Shown here: positions 1 to 9,154 of the stretch, piece after piece
Layout: the number at the start of each line of letters is the position of its first letter
How positions within the stretch are numbered: position 1 is the stretch's first letter
NCBI RefSeq assembly: GCF_900103285.1
Contig: NZ_FNGS01000001.1
Coordinates: 799,515 to 863,514, forward strand
DNA: 64,000 nt
Direction: 5' to 3'
Source of the DNA: Siphonobacter aquaeclarae
GTDB lineage: Bacteria; Bacteroidota; Bacteroidia; Cytophagales; Spirosomataceae
The notes under the pieces: generated by a model
Told to the model about the DNA's origin: nothing
The model's input: only the letters and a program-made list of their open reading frames with translations
The model's database searches: none
Program-made: the position numbers and the translations under genes

Positions 1-2
1 GC

Positions 3-2918
3 AGTGAACTGACCGAAGTCGTCATCACCGCGCTCAACATCAGCCGGGATAAAAAGGCCATCAACTCGGCTATTCAGACGGTTTCTTCGGAAAAACTGCA
101 AATCGCACGGAACAACAACGTCGCCGACGCCCTTGCCGGGAAAGTCGCCGGCGTGCAGGTATTCAGCCAGTCGGGCGCGAAGTTCGGCACGCCCAACATC
201 CGTATCCGCGGCGTCAACTCCCTGACGGGCGGCGATCCGCTGTACGTGGTGGACGGTACGATTACCGACATCAACTATGTCAACATGGACGACGTTGAGT
301 CCCTCAACGTACTGAAAGGCCCTGCGGCTTCCGCACTCTACGGAAACCGGGCTTCAGCGGGTGTTGTCGTCATCACCACCAAGAAAGGCAAGCGCCAGGA
401 AGGGTTGGGCATCGATGTGAACCACAGTACTACTTTCGACCGGGTCAGTCTTCTTCCTACTTACCAGAACGAATACGGCGGCGGCTATACGCAGGCGTTT
501 GATCAGTTCCATTACAACCCGGCCGTTCACCCGGAATCGTGGAAGGCTTTTGAAGGACAAAACATCATCGATTATTCGGCAGATGAAAGCTGGGGACCGA
601 AAATGGACGGCACGCCGTACCGCCCCTGGTACTCCTGGATTCCGTCAGATCCGGAATTCGGCAAAACGGTACCTTTCTCTCCGCATCCGAATGCCATCCG
701 TGACTTCTTCAATACGGGTACGACGGTCAACACCAACGTCGCATTCAGCAAGGGTGGCGACAATTACAACGCACGGGTATCGTATACCAACTACAACGTG
801 AAAGGGGTTATTCCGAACACGACGCAGAAACGCGACTACCTGTCTGCGAAACTCGGCCTGAATCTCACGCCGAAACTGACCGTGACTACCAACATCAACT
901 ATTCCACGGAAAATACGACCAACCGCCCCGCAGACGGCTACGGCGGTCAGAACCAGACAATTGGCTCGTTCAATCAGTGGTGGCAGCGTCAGAACGACAT
1001 GGATCACCTCCGTGTCTACAAAAACCCGGATGGCAGCTACCGTTCCTGGAACATCACAGGGCCGGAAAACACCACGCCGCTGTACTGGGATAACCCGTAT
1101 ACCCAGGTATATGAAAACACCAACAAGGAAAAGAATGACCGTCTCTTCGGCGATTTCGGCGTGAACTACAAGTTTACCGACTACCTCTCGGCGTCGGTGA
1201 CGGCCCGTCGCGACATGTACACCAGCCAGTACGAACGCCGCGTGGCCTCGTTTACGAAGGGTACCCCTTATTTCGGCGCACGGACTGATGTACGCCGGGA
1301 AGATAACTACGAAGGCTTGCTGACATTCTTCAAGAAATTCAACAAGATTACGGTCAGCGCCAACGCCGGGGGTAACATCCGGAAAAACTACCGTACCTAT
1401 CTTAACGAAGAAACCAGCGGCGGTCTGGCGATTCCGAACTTCTACAACATTTCGAACTCTGTCAACGCGATGACGGTATCAAACTTAAAGTCGCAGCGGG
1501 AAGTACGAAGCGTTTACGGATACGTGAGCCTGGACTACGGCGATTTCCTCTTCCTGGAAGCGACGGCGCGCAACGACTGGTCTTCTACCCTGCCGAAGGG
1601 TAATAACTCCTACTTCTACCCGTCGGTTACGGGCGGTTTCATCTTCTCTGAATTCATTCACGAAAAGCGTATTCTGTCGTTCGGAAAGATCCGGGCATCG
1701 TATGCTGAAGTAGGTTCTGACATCGACCCGTATCAAATCCTGACGACGTACAACGTCGGCTCGAAATACGGTTCCAACACTACCGAAACACTCCCGACGC
1801 AGTTGCCGAACGCCGCTCTGAAACCGGGGCTTTCCAAAGGCAAGGAAATCGGGGTTGACCTGAAGTTTCTCAACAATCGCCTCAGCCTGGAATTCACGGC
1901 CTATCGTCAGGACAATACCAATCAGATCCTGCCCCTGGCTGTTCCGGGATCGAGCGGGTACAGCTCCGCGCTGATCAACGCCGGTAACATCCGCTCGGAA
2001 GGTATTGAATTGCACATTGGAGCGACGCCCATCAAAACCGCGGATTTCACCTGGGATCTCGACCTGAACGTCGACCGCAGCCGCTCGAAAGTCATCCAGC
2101 TTGCTGCCGGTCTGAAGACTTATGATCTTCTCCAAAGCTACCTCGGCAGCACGAGTATTTTCTCCGGCGTACCCCGTTTCGGCGGTACGACGCTCGGCTT
2201 CATTGCCCGGGAAGGTTCCGACTGGGGAACGATTGTCGGGAAGGCTTTCCAGCGCTTCCAGGCGGTAGACGGAAACGGCAAGCCCGTTGCCAACCCGGCA
2301 AACGGTAAGATCCTGGTTGACGCCGACGGCCACCCGCTCACCAAACCGAATCAGGACCTGGCCACGGTACTTCCGAAGGCAAAAGGCGGTTTCCTGAGCT
2401 CGTTTACGTACAAGGGCGTGACACTGCGCTTCAACATCGACTGGCTCATCGGCGGGAAGTTCTACTCAACTACCCGGATGTTCAATGCCGGTTCAGGTCT
2501 GAGCGCTGAAACCGCGGGCCTCAACGACAAAGGCAAGCCCAAGCGTGACTCCCCCGACAACGGCGGCGGTGTCATGATCAAGGACGCTGTCTTTGCCGAT
2601 GGTACGCCGAATACCAAGTACGTCGATACCCAGACCCTGTATGAGTCTGATTTCTTCGACCTCAACGAGCGTTGGATTTTTGACAAAACCTATGTAAAGC
2701 TTCGTGAAGTAAACCTGGGCTACACCCTGCCGAAGACGTTCCTGAAGCGCACCCCGTTCCGCAATGCGTACGTAGCGCTGATGGTCCGCAACCCCTTCCT
2801 GATCTACAGCAAGGTCGGCGGTGGTGTAGACCCGTCTGAAACCCAGACGTACTGGGGCGAAGGCGGTCAGCAGATTCCGGTCCGCCAGATGGGCTTCAAC
2901 GTTAAATTCAGTCTCTAA
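3..2918 (+). CDS. SusC/RagA-family TonB-dependent outer-membrane transporter (5' end outside window)
   Basis: Outer-membrane beta-barrel that imports oligosaccharides or other large nutrients with its SusD partner, powered by TonB. The frame is open from base 3, so about 970 codons are present; the signal peptide and the carboxypeptidase-regulatory-like domain lie upstream. The visible part begins just before the plug domain. The family plug signature is clear: IRIRGVNSLTGGDPLYVVDG, then VESLNVLKGPAASALYGNRA and VVITTKKGK. The rest is a long aromatic, Asn- and Gly-rich barrel with a terminal beta-strand ending in Phe-Ser-Leu. The susD-like gene follows after 32 bases and is surely co-transcribed. 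No carbohydrate enzyme is visible nearby, so the substrate is unknown. Family identity is certain; specificity is not. Confidence 0.95.
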   Translation, partial: SELTEVVITALNISRDKKAINSAIQTVSSEKLQIARNNNVADALAGKVAGVQVFSQSGAKFGTPNIRIRGVNSLTGGDPLYVVDGTITDINYVNMDDVESLNVLKGPAASALYGNRASAGVVVITTKKGKRQEGLGIDVNHSTTFDRVSLLPTYQNEYGGGYTQAFDQFHYNPAVHPESWKAFEGQNIIDYSADESWGPKMDGTPYRPWYSWIPSDPEFGKTVPFSPHPNAIRDFFNTGTTVNTNVAFSKGGDNYNARVSYTNYNVKGVIPNTTQKRDYLSAKLGLNLTPKLTVTTNINYSTENTTNRPADGYGGQNQTIGSFNQWWQRQNDMDHLRVYKNPDGSYRSWNITGPENTTPLYWDNPYTQVYENTNKEKNDRLFGDFGVNYKFTDYLSASVTARRDMYTSQYERRVASFTKGTPYFGARTDVRREDNYEGLLTFFKKFNKITVSANAGGNIRKNYRTYLNEETSGGLAIPNFYNISNSVNAMTVSNLKSQREVRSVYGYVSLDYGDFLFLEATARNDWSSTLPKGNNSYFYPSVTGGFIFSEFIHEKRILSFGKIRASYAEVGSDIDPYQILTTYNVGSKYGSNTTETLPTQLPNAALKPGLSKGKEIGVDLKFLNNRLSLEFTAYRQDNTNQILPLAVPGSSGYSSALINAGNIRSEGIELHIGATPIKTADFTWDLDLNVDRSRSKVIQLAAGLKTYDLLQSYLGSTSIFSGVPRFGGTTLGFIAREGSDWGTIVGKAFQRFQAVDGNGKPVANPANGKILVDADGHPLTKPNQDLATVLPKAKGGFLSSFTYKGVTLRFNIDWLIGGKFYSTTRMFNAGSGLSAETAGLNDKGKPKRDSPDNGGGVMIKDAVFADGTPNTKYVDTQTLYESDFFDLNERWIFDKTYVKLREVNLGYTLPKTFLKRTPFRNAYVALMVRNPFLIYSKVGGGVDPSETQTYWGEGGQQIPVRQMGFNVKFSL

Positions 2919-2950
2919 CGGAAGTTTTTTTTCCTGAAAAATACATCGGT

Positions 2951-4414
2951 ATGCACAAGATTCCATCTCCCATCCGAAAGGCTGCCCTGTTACTCATGGC
3001 CGGGCTGGTCAGCTCCTGCAGCGATTTCGGAGACATGAACACCGACCCGAACCGGGCGTCTTCGGCCAATACAGCGTTTCTGCTGACGGCTGCTATTACC
3101 GGCGCTACTTCCGGAAACAGCGGCGTACCGGGCTCGGTGACCAATACCATCGCCCAGCCCAACCTGTATGCGCAGCACTGGTCGGAAATTACGTACACGA
3201 CAAACTCCCGCTACGGTGCGTCGACGTTTGACTACAACGGTTTCTACGCCGGACCGCTCATCAGCCTCGCGACGATCATGCAGCTCAATACCGACCCGGC
3301 TACGAAGGCGTCGGTTACCGCCAACGGTTCCAATGCCAATCAGCTCGCCATCGCCCGTATTCTGAGAGCCTATCAGTTTTCGGTACTGACGGATCGTTTC
3401 GGGGATATTCCCTATTCGGATGCGTTGAAAGGACAAACGTCCCTTCGCCCGAAATTCGATGCGCAGAAGGATATCTACACAGACCTTTTCAAGGAGCTGA
3501 AGGATGCAGTAACCCAGTTCGACGGCGGAACGAACGTCAAAGGCGACGTTCTTCTTGGCGGCAGCCCCGCTAAATGGAAGAAATTCGCCAATACCCTGCG
3601 GATGGCCCTGGCGCTGCGTCTCTCGAAAATTGATCCGGCAACGGGCAAGACAGAGTTTGCAGCTGCCTATACGGCGGGCGGACTGTCGGCAACGTCCGAC
3701 AACGTACTCTACAACCACGACGCCTTGTACCCGAACCCGTGGTTTGCCAGCTTTGTAACCTCCGGTCGTCTGGATTTTGCGGTAAGCACGACGCTTGTCG
3801 ACTACATGAAGCCCCTCTCCGACCCGCGCCTGCCGGCCTATGCCGACAAATCCACCAACAAGCAGGATTATGTCGGAATGCCTTATGGTCTGACGAACCC
3901 GGGAGCAAAACCGGCGGACGTATCCCTCCCGGCAGCAGCGCTGCGGACGGTCGTAACCGCTCCGGCCTACGTCATGACCTATGCACAGACCTTGTTTATG
4001 CAGGCAGAAGCAGCGAAACTCGGCTGGATTTCCGGAGATCCGAAAGCGCTGTACGAAGCGGCGATCAAGTCCTCGTTCGAGCAGTGGGGTGTCTACAAGG
4101 AAGATACCTACAAGGCATTCATCGCGCAGACGGGCGTTGCCTACTCCGATGCCCAGGCCCTCGAGCTCATCGGCACACAGAAGTGGGTAGCCCTCTACAT
4201 GCAAGGTTACGAAGCCTGGACCGAGTGGAGACGTTCAGGCTATCCGAACTTCCTGAAGCCGGCGCCGGGCGCGCTGAATCCGTCGAAGCAGATTCCGCGG
4301 CGCCAGCAGTACCCGACCACCGAAGCACAGCTCAACACGGATAATTACAACGCAGCCAATGCACGCCAGGGCGCCGATCTCGATGATACGCGCATCTGGT
4401 GGGACAAAAAGTAG
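2951..4414 (+). CDS. SusD/RagB-like nutrient-binding outer-membrane lipoprotein
   Basis: Surface lipoprotein that caps the SusC barrel and binds the nutrient. The 487-residue product has a signal peptide and lipobox (AGLVSSC, lipid-anchored Cys23) followed by SDFGDMNTDPNRA, the start typical of the SusD_2 subgroup rather than classical SusD. Further family features are the helical TPR-like core (RILRAYQFSVLTDRFGDIPY) and the closing EAWTEWRRSGYP and NPSKQIPRRQQYP motifs. It lies 32 bases after the susC gene and is followed by a strong intrinsic terminator, so the pair forms a closed transcription unit. This subgroup is often found outside glycan loci, so a peptide or other substrate is equally possible. 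Confidence 0.93.
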   Translation: MHKIPSPIRKAALLLMAGLVSSCSDFGDMNTDPNRASSANTAFLLTAAITGATSGNSGVPGSVTNTIAQPNLYAQHWSEITYTTNSRYGASTFDYNGFYAGPLISLATIMQLNTDPATKASVTANGSNANQLAIARILRAYQFSVLTDRFGDIPYSDALKGQTSLRPKFDAQKDIYTDLFKELKDAVTQFDGGTNVKGDVLLGGSPAKWKKFANTLRMALALRLSKIDPATGKTEFAAAYTAGGLSATSDNVLYNHDALYPNPWFASFVTSGRLDFAVSTTLVDYMKPLSDPRLPAYADKSTNKQDYVGMPYGLTNPGAKPADVSLPAAALRTVVTAPAYVMTYAQTLFMQAEAAKLGWISGDPKALYEAAIKSSFEQWGVYKEDTYKAFIAQTGVAYSDAQALELIGTQKWVALYMQGYEAWTEWRRSGYPNFLKPAPGALNPSKQIPRRQQYPTTEAQLNTDNYNAANARQGADLDDTRIWWDKK

Positions 4415-4480
4415 TTTTTTGCTTTGGTTATGTTCCAGCGTCCCACCCGCCTCAGGGACGCCAGTATGGGAAACCTTTCG

Positions 4481-4515
4481 AACAGCACGCGCCTTCTGGG
4501 TGCGTGCTGTTTTTT
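4481..4515 (+). terminator. Intrinsic terminator after the susC-susD pair
   Basis: A 10-bp perfect stem (AACAGCACGC at 4481-4490 with its complement at 4502-4511) and an 11-base loop run directly into a T tract ending at 4515. It lies 67 bases after the susD stop. Confidence 0.82.
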
Positions 4516-4619
4516 GACGATACAGACCGTTCACGAACTATCCGACCCGAAAAGGTCGGTTTTTCCGGTTTCAGGGGAAAATCCACCCCGTACCGCGCGG
4601 CGGCCCCGGTAGTTTTCAC

Positions 4620-4627
4620 TAGCTTTG
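4620..4627 (+). promoter_or_regulatory. Possible Bacteroidota -7 element (TAGCTTTG)
   Basis: TAGCTTTG matches the Bacteroidota -7 consensus TAnnTTTG. It lies 64 bases before the lipoprotein ATG at 4691 and after the terminator at 4481-4515, where a new promoter is expected. No convincing -33 TTTG element was seen, so the call is weak. Confidence 0.3.
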
Positions 4628-4690
4628 ACGTATACGCATGTCCGGACCTATGTGTATGAACCAACCAACCGTCAAAAATCCGCTATCGTG

Positions 4691-5278
4691 ATGAAAACTA
4701 CCCTTCTCAAGTCCGTCCTCCTTGTTTTTCTAGCCGCCGTCAGCTGGTCCTGTTCCGACAAAGACAAGGTAGATCCCGCGCCACCTTCGCTCGCTAATTC
4801 CTGGAAATCAGGCTGGGATTCACAAAAAGTACTGGCGCTCGCCAAGGGTAGCCGCCCGCTGCCCGAGGTGTATCTCGAAGCCAACTACGTTACCTACCAA
4901 CTCTCCCTCTTCGAAAAAGGCGCTACTTACCTCGTCCCGAAAAGTACGCTCGACAACTACGGCCGCGATACCCTGGGCTATCCCGACAATACCCAGTTTG
5001 TCATGGCCGCCGGTGAGATGGACGCTATGCTGGTTAAAACCGGAAAAGACATTTCCAAGATTGAAACCGAGCTGGGTATTCCGGCCGGTAGCTGGAAAGA
5101 CAAGCCTATGGTGCGGATCAGCATAGCCAATCCGAAGGAGCTGAACCTGCGCCTGCCTTCCGGGAATGAGATGGGCGCCAATGCACTTTGGCTTCCGGGT
5201 GGTAAATTGCCGACGGGTTACTCCGAGGCAGTCGTCAACCGGATCCCGAAGAGTAAATACACCGAGACACCCTTATAG
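4691..5278 (+). CDS. Hypothetical lipoprotein
   Basis: No known function recognised. The ATG at 4691 gives a textbook lipoprotein signal: MKTTLLK, a hydrophobic stretch and the lipobox AVSWSC, then charged SDKDKVDPAPPS. The open frame extends 22 codons upstream, but those residues do not fit a signal peptide. The mature protein of about 175 residues is mixed alpha/beta without repeats or catalytic motifs. It probably sits in the outer membrane or periplasm. The next small gene starts 3 bases after its stop, so the two are co-transcribed. A binding or sensing partner role is possible, but nothing in the sequence tests it. Confidence 0.72.
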   Translation: MKTTLLKSVLLVFLAAVSWSCSDKDKVDPAPPSLANSWKSGWDSQKVLALAKGSRPLPEVYLEANYVTYQLSLFEKGATYLVPKSTLDNYGRDTLGYPDNTQFVMAAGEMDAMLVKTGKDISKIETELGIPAGSWKDKPMVRISIANPKELNLRLPSGNEMGANALWLPGGKLPTGYSEAVVNRIPKSKYTETPL

Positions 5279-5281
5279 CGT

Positions 5282-5512
5282 ATGAAAGAACTGGAAAAAG
5301 AAGGATGGAACTACACGCTGTTTCTTTCGGAAGATAAACAACTGATTTTCAGTGTCGTATGTGGTTCTGTCGGTTTGTATGACTTTGTCGTTGCCCTCAA
5401 CCGGGAGGAGCAGGCCGCGTATGGGTCACGGGGGAAAGCCTTTCTCGGCGAGCTCGCCCGGACTATTCGTGAGAACGAGTCATCGTATTTGACCAGACGT
5501 ATTTCAATCTGA
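5282..5512 (+). CDS. Small hypothetical protein
   Basis: A 76-residue protein that starts 3 bases after the stop of the preceding lipoprotein gene, a spacing that argues for translational coupling and a real gene. It has no signal peptide or membrane segment and would be cytoplasmic. The composition is ordinary (KELEKEGWNYTLFLSEDKQL at the N-terminus, basic C-terminus). No family was recognised. A GC-rich stem-loop directly after the stop supports its being the last gene of this unit. Confidence 0.6.
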   Translation: MKELEKEGWNYTLFLSEDKQLIFSVVCGSVGLYDFVVALNREEQAAYGSRGKAFLGELARTIRENESSYLTRRISI

Positions 5513-5517
5513 ACAGG

Positions 5518-5538
5518 GAGGCGCGCTTCGCGCGCCTC
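5518..5538. terminator. GC-rich stem-loop after the 5282-5512 gene
   Basis: GAGGCGCGC (5518-5526) pairs perfectly with GCGCGCCTC (5530-5538) around a 3-base loop. No T tract follows, so it is not a canonical intrinsic terminator; it could block transcription or protect the mRNA end. Confidence 0.4.
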
Positions 5539-5573
5539 TCACCATTAGAGATTTTAAAACCCCGCCTCATTAC

Positions 5574-6141
5574 GTGAAATACCTCGTTTTGTTTCTTTTC
5601 CTTTTTTTGCTCCAGCCTCGCACATACCCAACCAACACAACTTTCCGACCGCGTCCGCAAGAACGATACGATCAGGCGGGGTCTCGGCATCATTTACGGC
5701 AATTTCATCCAGCGCGTGGGTTCTCTGCTAAAACAGTCTGTTCTGCCGCAATATATCCTGCTGAAGGACCTCGAAACCGATGAACTACTCGCGTGCGAAG
5801 TGATCCAAAAGTATGACGGCCGGCGGGAGAATATATTTTGCCTGCATGTGCCACCAGGCACGTACGCCATGGTACGGTACTTTTACGCGAAGAACGGATT
5901 GATATCCAACGCTGTCTTTTGGGAACCGGTGATACGCCCGGCGGATGACGGGGCCGAAGAGGGGACTGTGCCGGCGTTTACATTCACGGTCCGCCCGGAG
6001 ACGCTTCACTATGTCGGAACGTGGCATTTCGAAACGTCGCAGGTCCGGTTTACAGACAACAAGTTTACCTTCGACGAATCCATCCGCAAAAAATACCCCA
6101 AACTCGATCTGGAAGCGGCTATTCGCGCCATTCCCCGATAG
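5574..6141 (+). pseudogene. Secreted hypothetical protein interrupted by a one-base frameshift in a T7 run
   Basis: A GTG start at 5574 begins a typical signal peptide (MKYLVLFLFLF) that runs out of frame after the T7 run at 5602-5608. If that run had six Ts, translation would continue CSSLAHTQPTQLSDRVRKND and join the long frame ending at 6141. The joined protein is about 188 residues, and the downstream frame is coding-like well before its first GTG at 5716. The mature part contains a beta-rich stretch (GTYAMVRYFYAKNG and VRPETLHYVGTWHF) and a C-terminal helix; no named family was recognised. The gene is decayed, phase-variable, or broken by a homopolymer sequencing error. Its 3' end overlaps the convergent membrane-protein gene by 23 bases. 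Confidence 0.6.
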
Positions 6142-6637
6142 CTACGACGCGTGTCGCGTCGCGTTTCCATTTCCGCAGCGGTATCAGCGTGAAGCAAACC
6201 GAATAGATACCGGCCAGTCCGCCGACCACGACCGACAACACCAGGGGATTCAGCGCATAGTCGGGAGGAAGAATCAGGTAAAGGATCAGCAAGCCAAGCG
6301 CCGGGGGTATTCCGGCAAGCAGGCCGTTGATACCTGCCAGTTTGAACAGCGTGGCTTTCTTTAGATACTTGTCTGCCGGAACCCACGCAATACCTCCTTT
6401 TTCGGCTAACTCTGTGGTTTTCCGAAGGATATCGAACGTAATAATAAACGGCAGCATGATCGCCATCGGCATCAGAAACCGGGCGAAATTCTGCTCTCCC
6501 CGAAACAGGTAAACCGCCGGCGCGTGGATAAAACACGCATAGGGTATCAGCGTGTTGAAGACCAGATTCGGCAACAGGTAGGTGAGCAGGTTTTTACGGA
6601 TGAATCGCCTCATCCGGTCGTCGGTCGGTTCAGGCAT
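6119..6637 (-). CDS. Small integral membrane protein, last gene of the glycolipid synthase operon
   Basis: A 172-residue protein with about four hydrophobic segments: LLPNLVFNTLIPYACFI, FLMPMAIMLPFIITF, LLAGIPPALGLLILYLIL and LVLSVVVGGLAGIYSVCFTL. The C-terminus is basic (PLRKWKRD). No transporter or enzyme motif was recognised. It overlaps the end of the upstream acyltransferase gene by 8 bases, so it belongs to the same polycistron. A plausible job is membrane anchoring, translocation or insertion of the glycolipid product, but that rests only on context. Confidence 0.75.
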   Translation of the reverse strand: MPEPTDDRMRRFIRKNLLTYLLPNLVFNTLIPYACFIHAPAVYLFRGEQNFARFLMPMAIMLPFIITFDILRKTTELAEKGGIAWVPADKYLKKATLFKLAGINGLLAGIPPALGLLILYLILPPDYALNPLVLSVVVGGLAGIYSVCFTLIPLRKWKRDATRVVAIGEWRE

Positions 6638-7880
6638 GAGTCAGAGCGGGTAGGAACTGAAGCGCACGGTCGCGGATTCTTTCTGCTTCTTCGATCGGAA
6701 GAAAGGTATCCCGGGAAAGAAACACGAAATCCATCTTCCCTTTGTAGGAGCTGACGACCAGCGTATTCGGATTCATCCAGGGAAAAGCGACCGTCGGGGT
6801 AAAGAGGCGTTCGACCTCAAAAGAGCTGAATACCTCCGGAATCGCGACCTTCCCCATATTGCTGAACGTCACGTCGTGCGTGCCGGGTGTCGCCCGTAAA
6901 AACGACACCATTTTGCGAACAGAGCCGTGGAAAAATTCGCTCGACCACAGCAATCCGGCGGCATCCAGTCCGGCAAGCTTTTCTGCCAGTTGCTTCTTCA
7001 GCGAGACTGCTGCTTCCTGAAATTCTCCTTCTTCCGGCAACTTCAGCTCGACGATCGGCGCGAAGGCGAACATGGTATCGTCGGTAATCGCGGGTAAATA
7101 CCGGCGGATGTCGGCCGGGCAAATGGCCTTTCCATGTGCCTCCGCGCCCCTGACGTTCTGAAACGCTTTCAAAATCGCCGCGCATATAGCGACGTGCACC
7201 GAAACGCCTGTCTCCTTCGCATACCGAAGCAGGGCGGTCGTTTCCGGTTCGTCGAGCGACCACCGAAGCGCATAAGCCCTGCCCGCCGGCGTGTGTTCAG
7301 CGCCGGGTTTCAGCAGGAAAAATCCTTTGGCGAGTAACCCGAAAAACCGCGTTTTCAGCGTCTTTCCGAAGGACGCCCGGAAACCCGTCGGCAGCAGGTC
7401 GCTGACGGAGTCAAATCCTTTTGAAAAACCGATATCAGCCGTTGGATTGTCCAGCAACGTCAGTAACTCCCGCATCAGTGCCACGAATGTTGTCCCGTCG
7501 CACACGCAATGCGGAAGGACAAGCAACAGCTCCGATCGTCCCGCCGATCGCACCCATACCAGCCGGGCGAGTGGTAATCCCGGATTGTCGAACAGGGTAA
7601 CCCATTCGCGTTCTGACTCGGCCTGCCAATCATAGTCAGTTTGCCGGTCGACGATCCGTACCGGAATTTCTCCGATTTCCGGATCGCTGACAAACCGGGG
7701 TACGCGGCCATTTTCTATCCTGGCACGTAACAGCGGGTGTTTTCGCTGAATACCGGCAAGCGCGTGCCGGATACCGTCCGCATCCGGCGCGCCTTGGATA
7801 CGGGCGACGAAAACGCAGTTGAGCGGTGTCGCGGCGTCGACATACATGATCCGTTCGCCGGTAATCATGGTACGGTTCAT
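6630..7880 (-). CDS. PapA/condensation-superfamily O-acyltransferase, variant HxxxDG motif
   Basis: Member of the CoA- or ACP-dependent acyltransferase fold (condensation domains, PapA5, wax ester synthases), which transfers an acyl group to a hydroxyl. The N-terminus (MNRTMITGERIMYVD) matches the start of this family. The active-site motif reads PHCVCDG at 123-129: His124 and Asp128-Gly129 are kept, but the first His of the HHxxxDG consensus is Pro. The C-terminal half carries the expected NMGKV-like and PWMNPNT strands. The 416 residues form a standalone domain with no carrier protein. It is a diverged tandem paralogue of the neighbouring 425-residue protein and overlaps it by an ATGA junction. 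Likely role: one of two acylations of the glycolipid. Confidence 0.86.
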   Translation of the reverse strand: MNRTMITGERIMYVDAATPLNCVFVARIQGAPDADGIRHALAGIQRKHPLLRARIENGRVPRFVSDPEIGEIPVRIVDRQTDYDWQAESEREWVTLFDNPGLPLARLVWVRSAGRSELLLVLPHCVCDGTTFVALMRELLTLLDNPTADIGFSKGFDSVSDLLPTGFRASFGKTLKTRFFGLLAKGFFLLKPGAEHTPAGRAYALRWSLDEPETTALLRYAKETGVSVHVAICAAILKAFQNVRGAEAHGKAICPADIRRYLPAITDDTMFAFAPIVELKLPEEGEFQEAAVSLKKQLAEKLAGLDAAGLLWSSEFFHGSVRKMVSFLRATPGTHDVTFSNMGKVAIPEVFSSFEVERLFTPTVAFPWMNPNTLVVSSYKGKMDFVFLSRDTFLPIEEAERIRDRALQFLPALTHA

Positions 7881-9154
7881 GCGGGAACAGGTTCGGTTTG
7901 CAGCAGTTCTTCGGTGAGCAAACGGGTGAGCGTTTCCCGTATAGCGACAGCGTCCCGTTTCGGTAAGTATCCTTCGCTTCCGATAAAAGAAAAATCCATC
8001 TGCCCGCCATAGGTCGATGTTACCATCGTGGTGGTATTCCCCAGCGGACCGATCACCGAAGGGCTGAAAATCGTCTCCAGCACAAACGAACCATATTCGC
8101 TCCGGATCGGAATGCGGCCGAGGTTGGAGAACATACAGTCGTTACTGGATTTGCCATAGCGCAGCAGGTCCGTAAAATCGGCCATGGCGGCATGCGCCTC
8201 TTCCATCGCCATCACCGTTGCATACGGATTCAGTTTCAATGACTTACGGTCGACGTCCGCCTGAATCGCACGGGCGTTTTCAATAAACGAGCGGTTTTTC
8301 CCTGCCGAAACCACAAACATCATCCCGAACGCAAAAATGTGATCAGGGCGGATCTCCGGCGCCAGCCTGCGGATATCGACCGGGCAGGATACCTTGTTGA
8401 ACGCCTTTTCTCCGCGTACTTCACGGAAAGCCAGCAGCAAGGCAGTGCACAGGGCGGTATTGACAGTCACCCCTGCCTCTTTGCAGGCCTGTATCAGCGC
8501 GCTGCTGCAGGCCCGCTCCCATTTCCAGTGAAGGAGGTAGTCCTCGCCGCGGTCAAACGGCCGTTTCTTCACCGGGATGACCCGAAGCGCCGTCCGGATA
8601 AGGCCCCCGGTCAGCTTTGCTTTGATTTTTTTTGCGGGATGATTCAATACCGCCGCCGGGACGATGTCCGCAATTCCTTTTACCGGGTCTTCCAAACCGA
8701 TTTCGGCTGCGGGATTTTCCAGCAACGTCAGAAATTCAGCCAGAATCGTCATCGCCGACCCACCGTCGCACAGACAGTGATGAATCGTCAGAATCATATC
8801 GGAAAACTGTTCGTCCCGAATCCAGGAAAGCCGCAGCAACGGCCCGTTTGCCGTGTCGAAAGGTACCGTCCATTGCCGGCGGGATTCGGTCAGCCAGTCG
8901 TCCTCCGACCTCCGCGGCAGTATTTCCACCGGAATAGGGCGGGGAGTACCATCTACCAAAAACCAGGGGCAATCGCGCTCGTCGATCCCGACGCGGGCTT
9001 TGAGCCAGGGGTGTTTTTTCTGAACACCGGCGAGGGCGTTATGAACAGCCGATTCGGTGAAATTTCCCCGGAGACGAAACGGTATAATGGCGTTGAACGG
9101 CGTGTTTCCATCACCGTGCAGCATCCGTTCTCCAAAAAGTAATTTTCGTTCCAT
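7877..9154 (-). CDS. PapA/condensation-superfamily O-acyltransferase with intact HHxxxDG
   Basis: Standalone acyltransferase of 425 residues. The catalytic motif HHCLCDG lies at 125-131, with His126 as expected base and Asp130 structural. The N-terminal MERKLLFGERMLHGDG and the late SNLGRIPIRSEYGSF segment match the PapA-like family. It shares length, order of motifs and N-terminal phrasing with the next gene, so the two arose by duplication. Its start codon overlaps the stop of the upstream glycosyltransferase gene (TAATG junction). The context suggests that it esterifies the sugar or the lipid hydroxyl of the synthase product, as PapA proteins do for mycobacterial glycolipids. The donor chain could come from the ACPs of this operon or from acyl-CoA. 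Confidence 0.89.
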   Translation of the reverse strand: MERKLLFGERMLHGDGNTPFNAIIPFRLRGNFTESAVHNALAGVQKKHPWLKARVGIDERDCPWFLVDGTPRPIPVEILPRRSEDDWLTESRRQWTVPFDTANGPLLRLSWIRDEQFSDMILTIHHCLCDGGSAMTILAEFLTLLENPAAEIGLEDPVKGIADIVPAAVLNHPAKKIKAKLTGGLIRTALRVIPVKKRPFDRGEDYLLHWKWERACSSALIQACKEAGVTVNTALCTALLLAFREVRGEKAFNKVSCPVDIRRLAPEIRPDHIFAFGMMFVVSAGKNRSFIENARAIQADVDRKSLKLNPYATVMAMEEAHAAMADFTDLLRYGKSSNDCMFSNLGRIPIRSEYGSFVLETIFSPSVIGPLGNTTTMVTSTYGGQMDFSFIGSEGYLPKRDAVAIRETLTRLLTEELLQTEPVPA

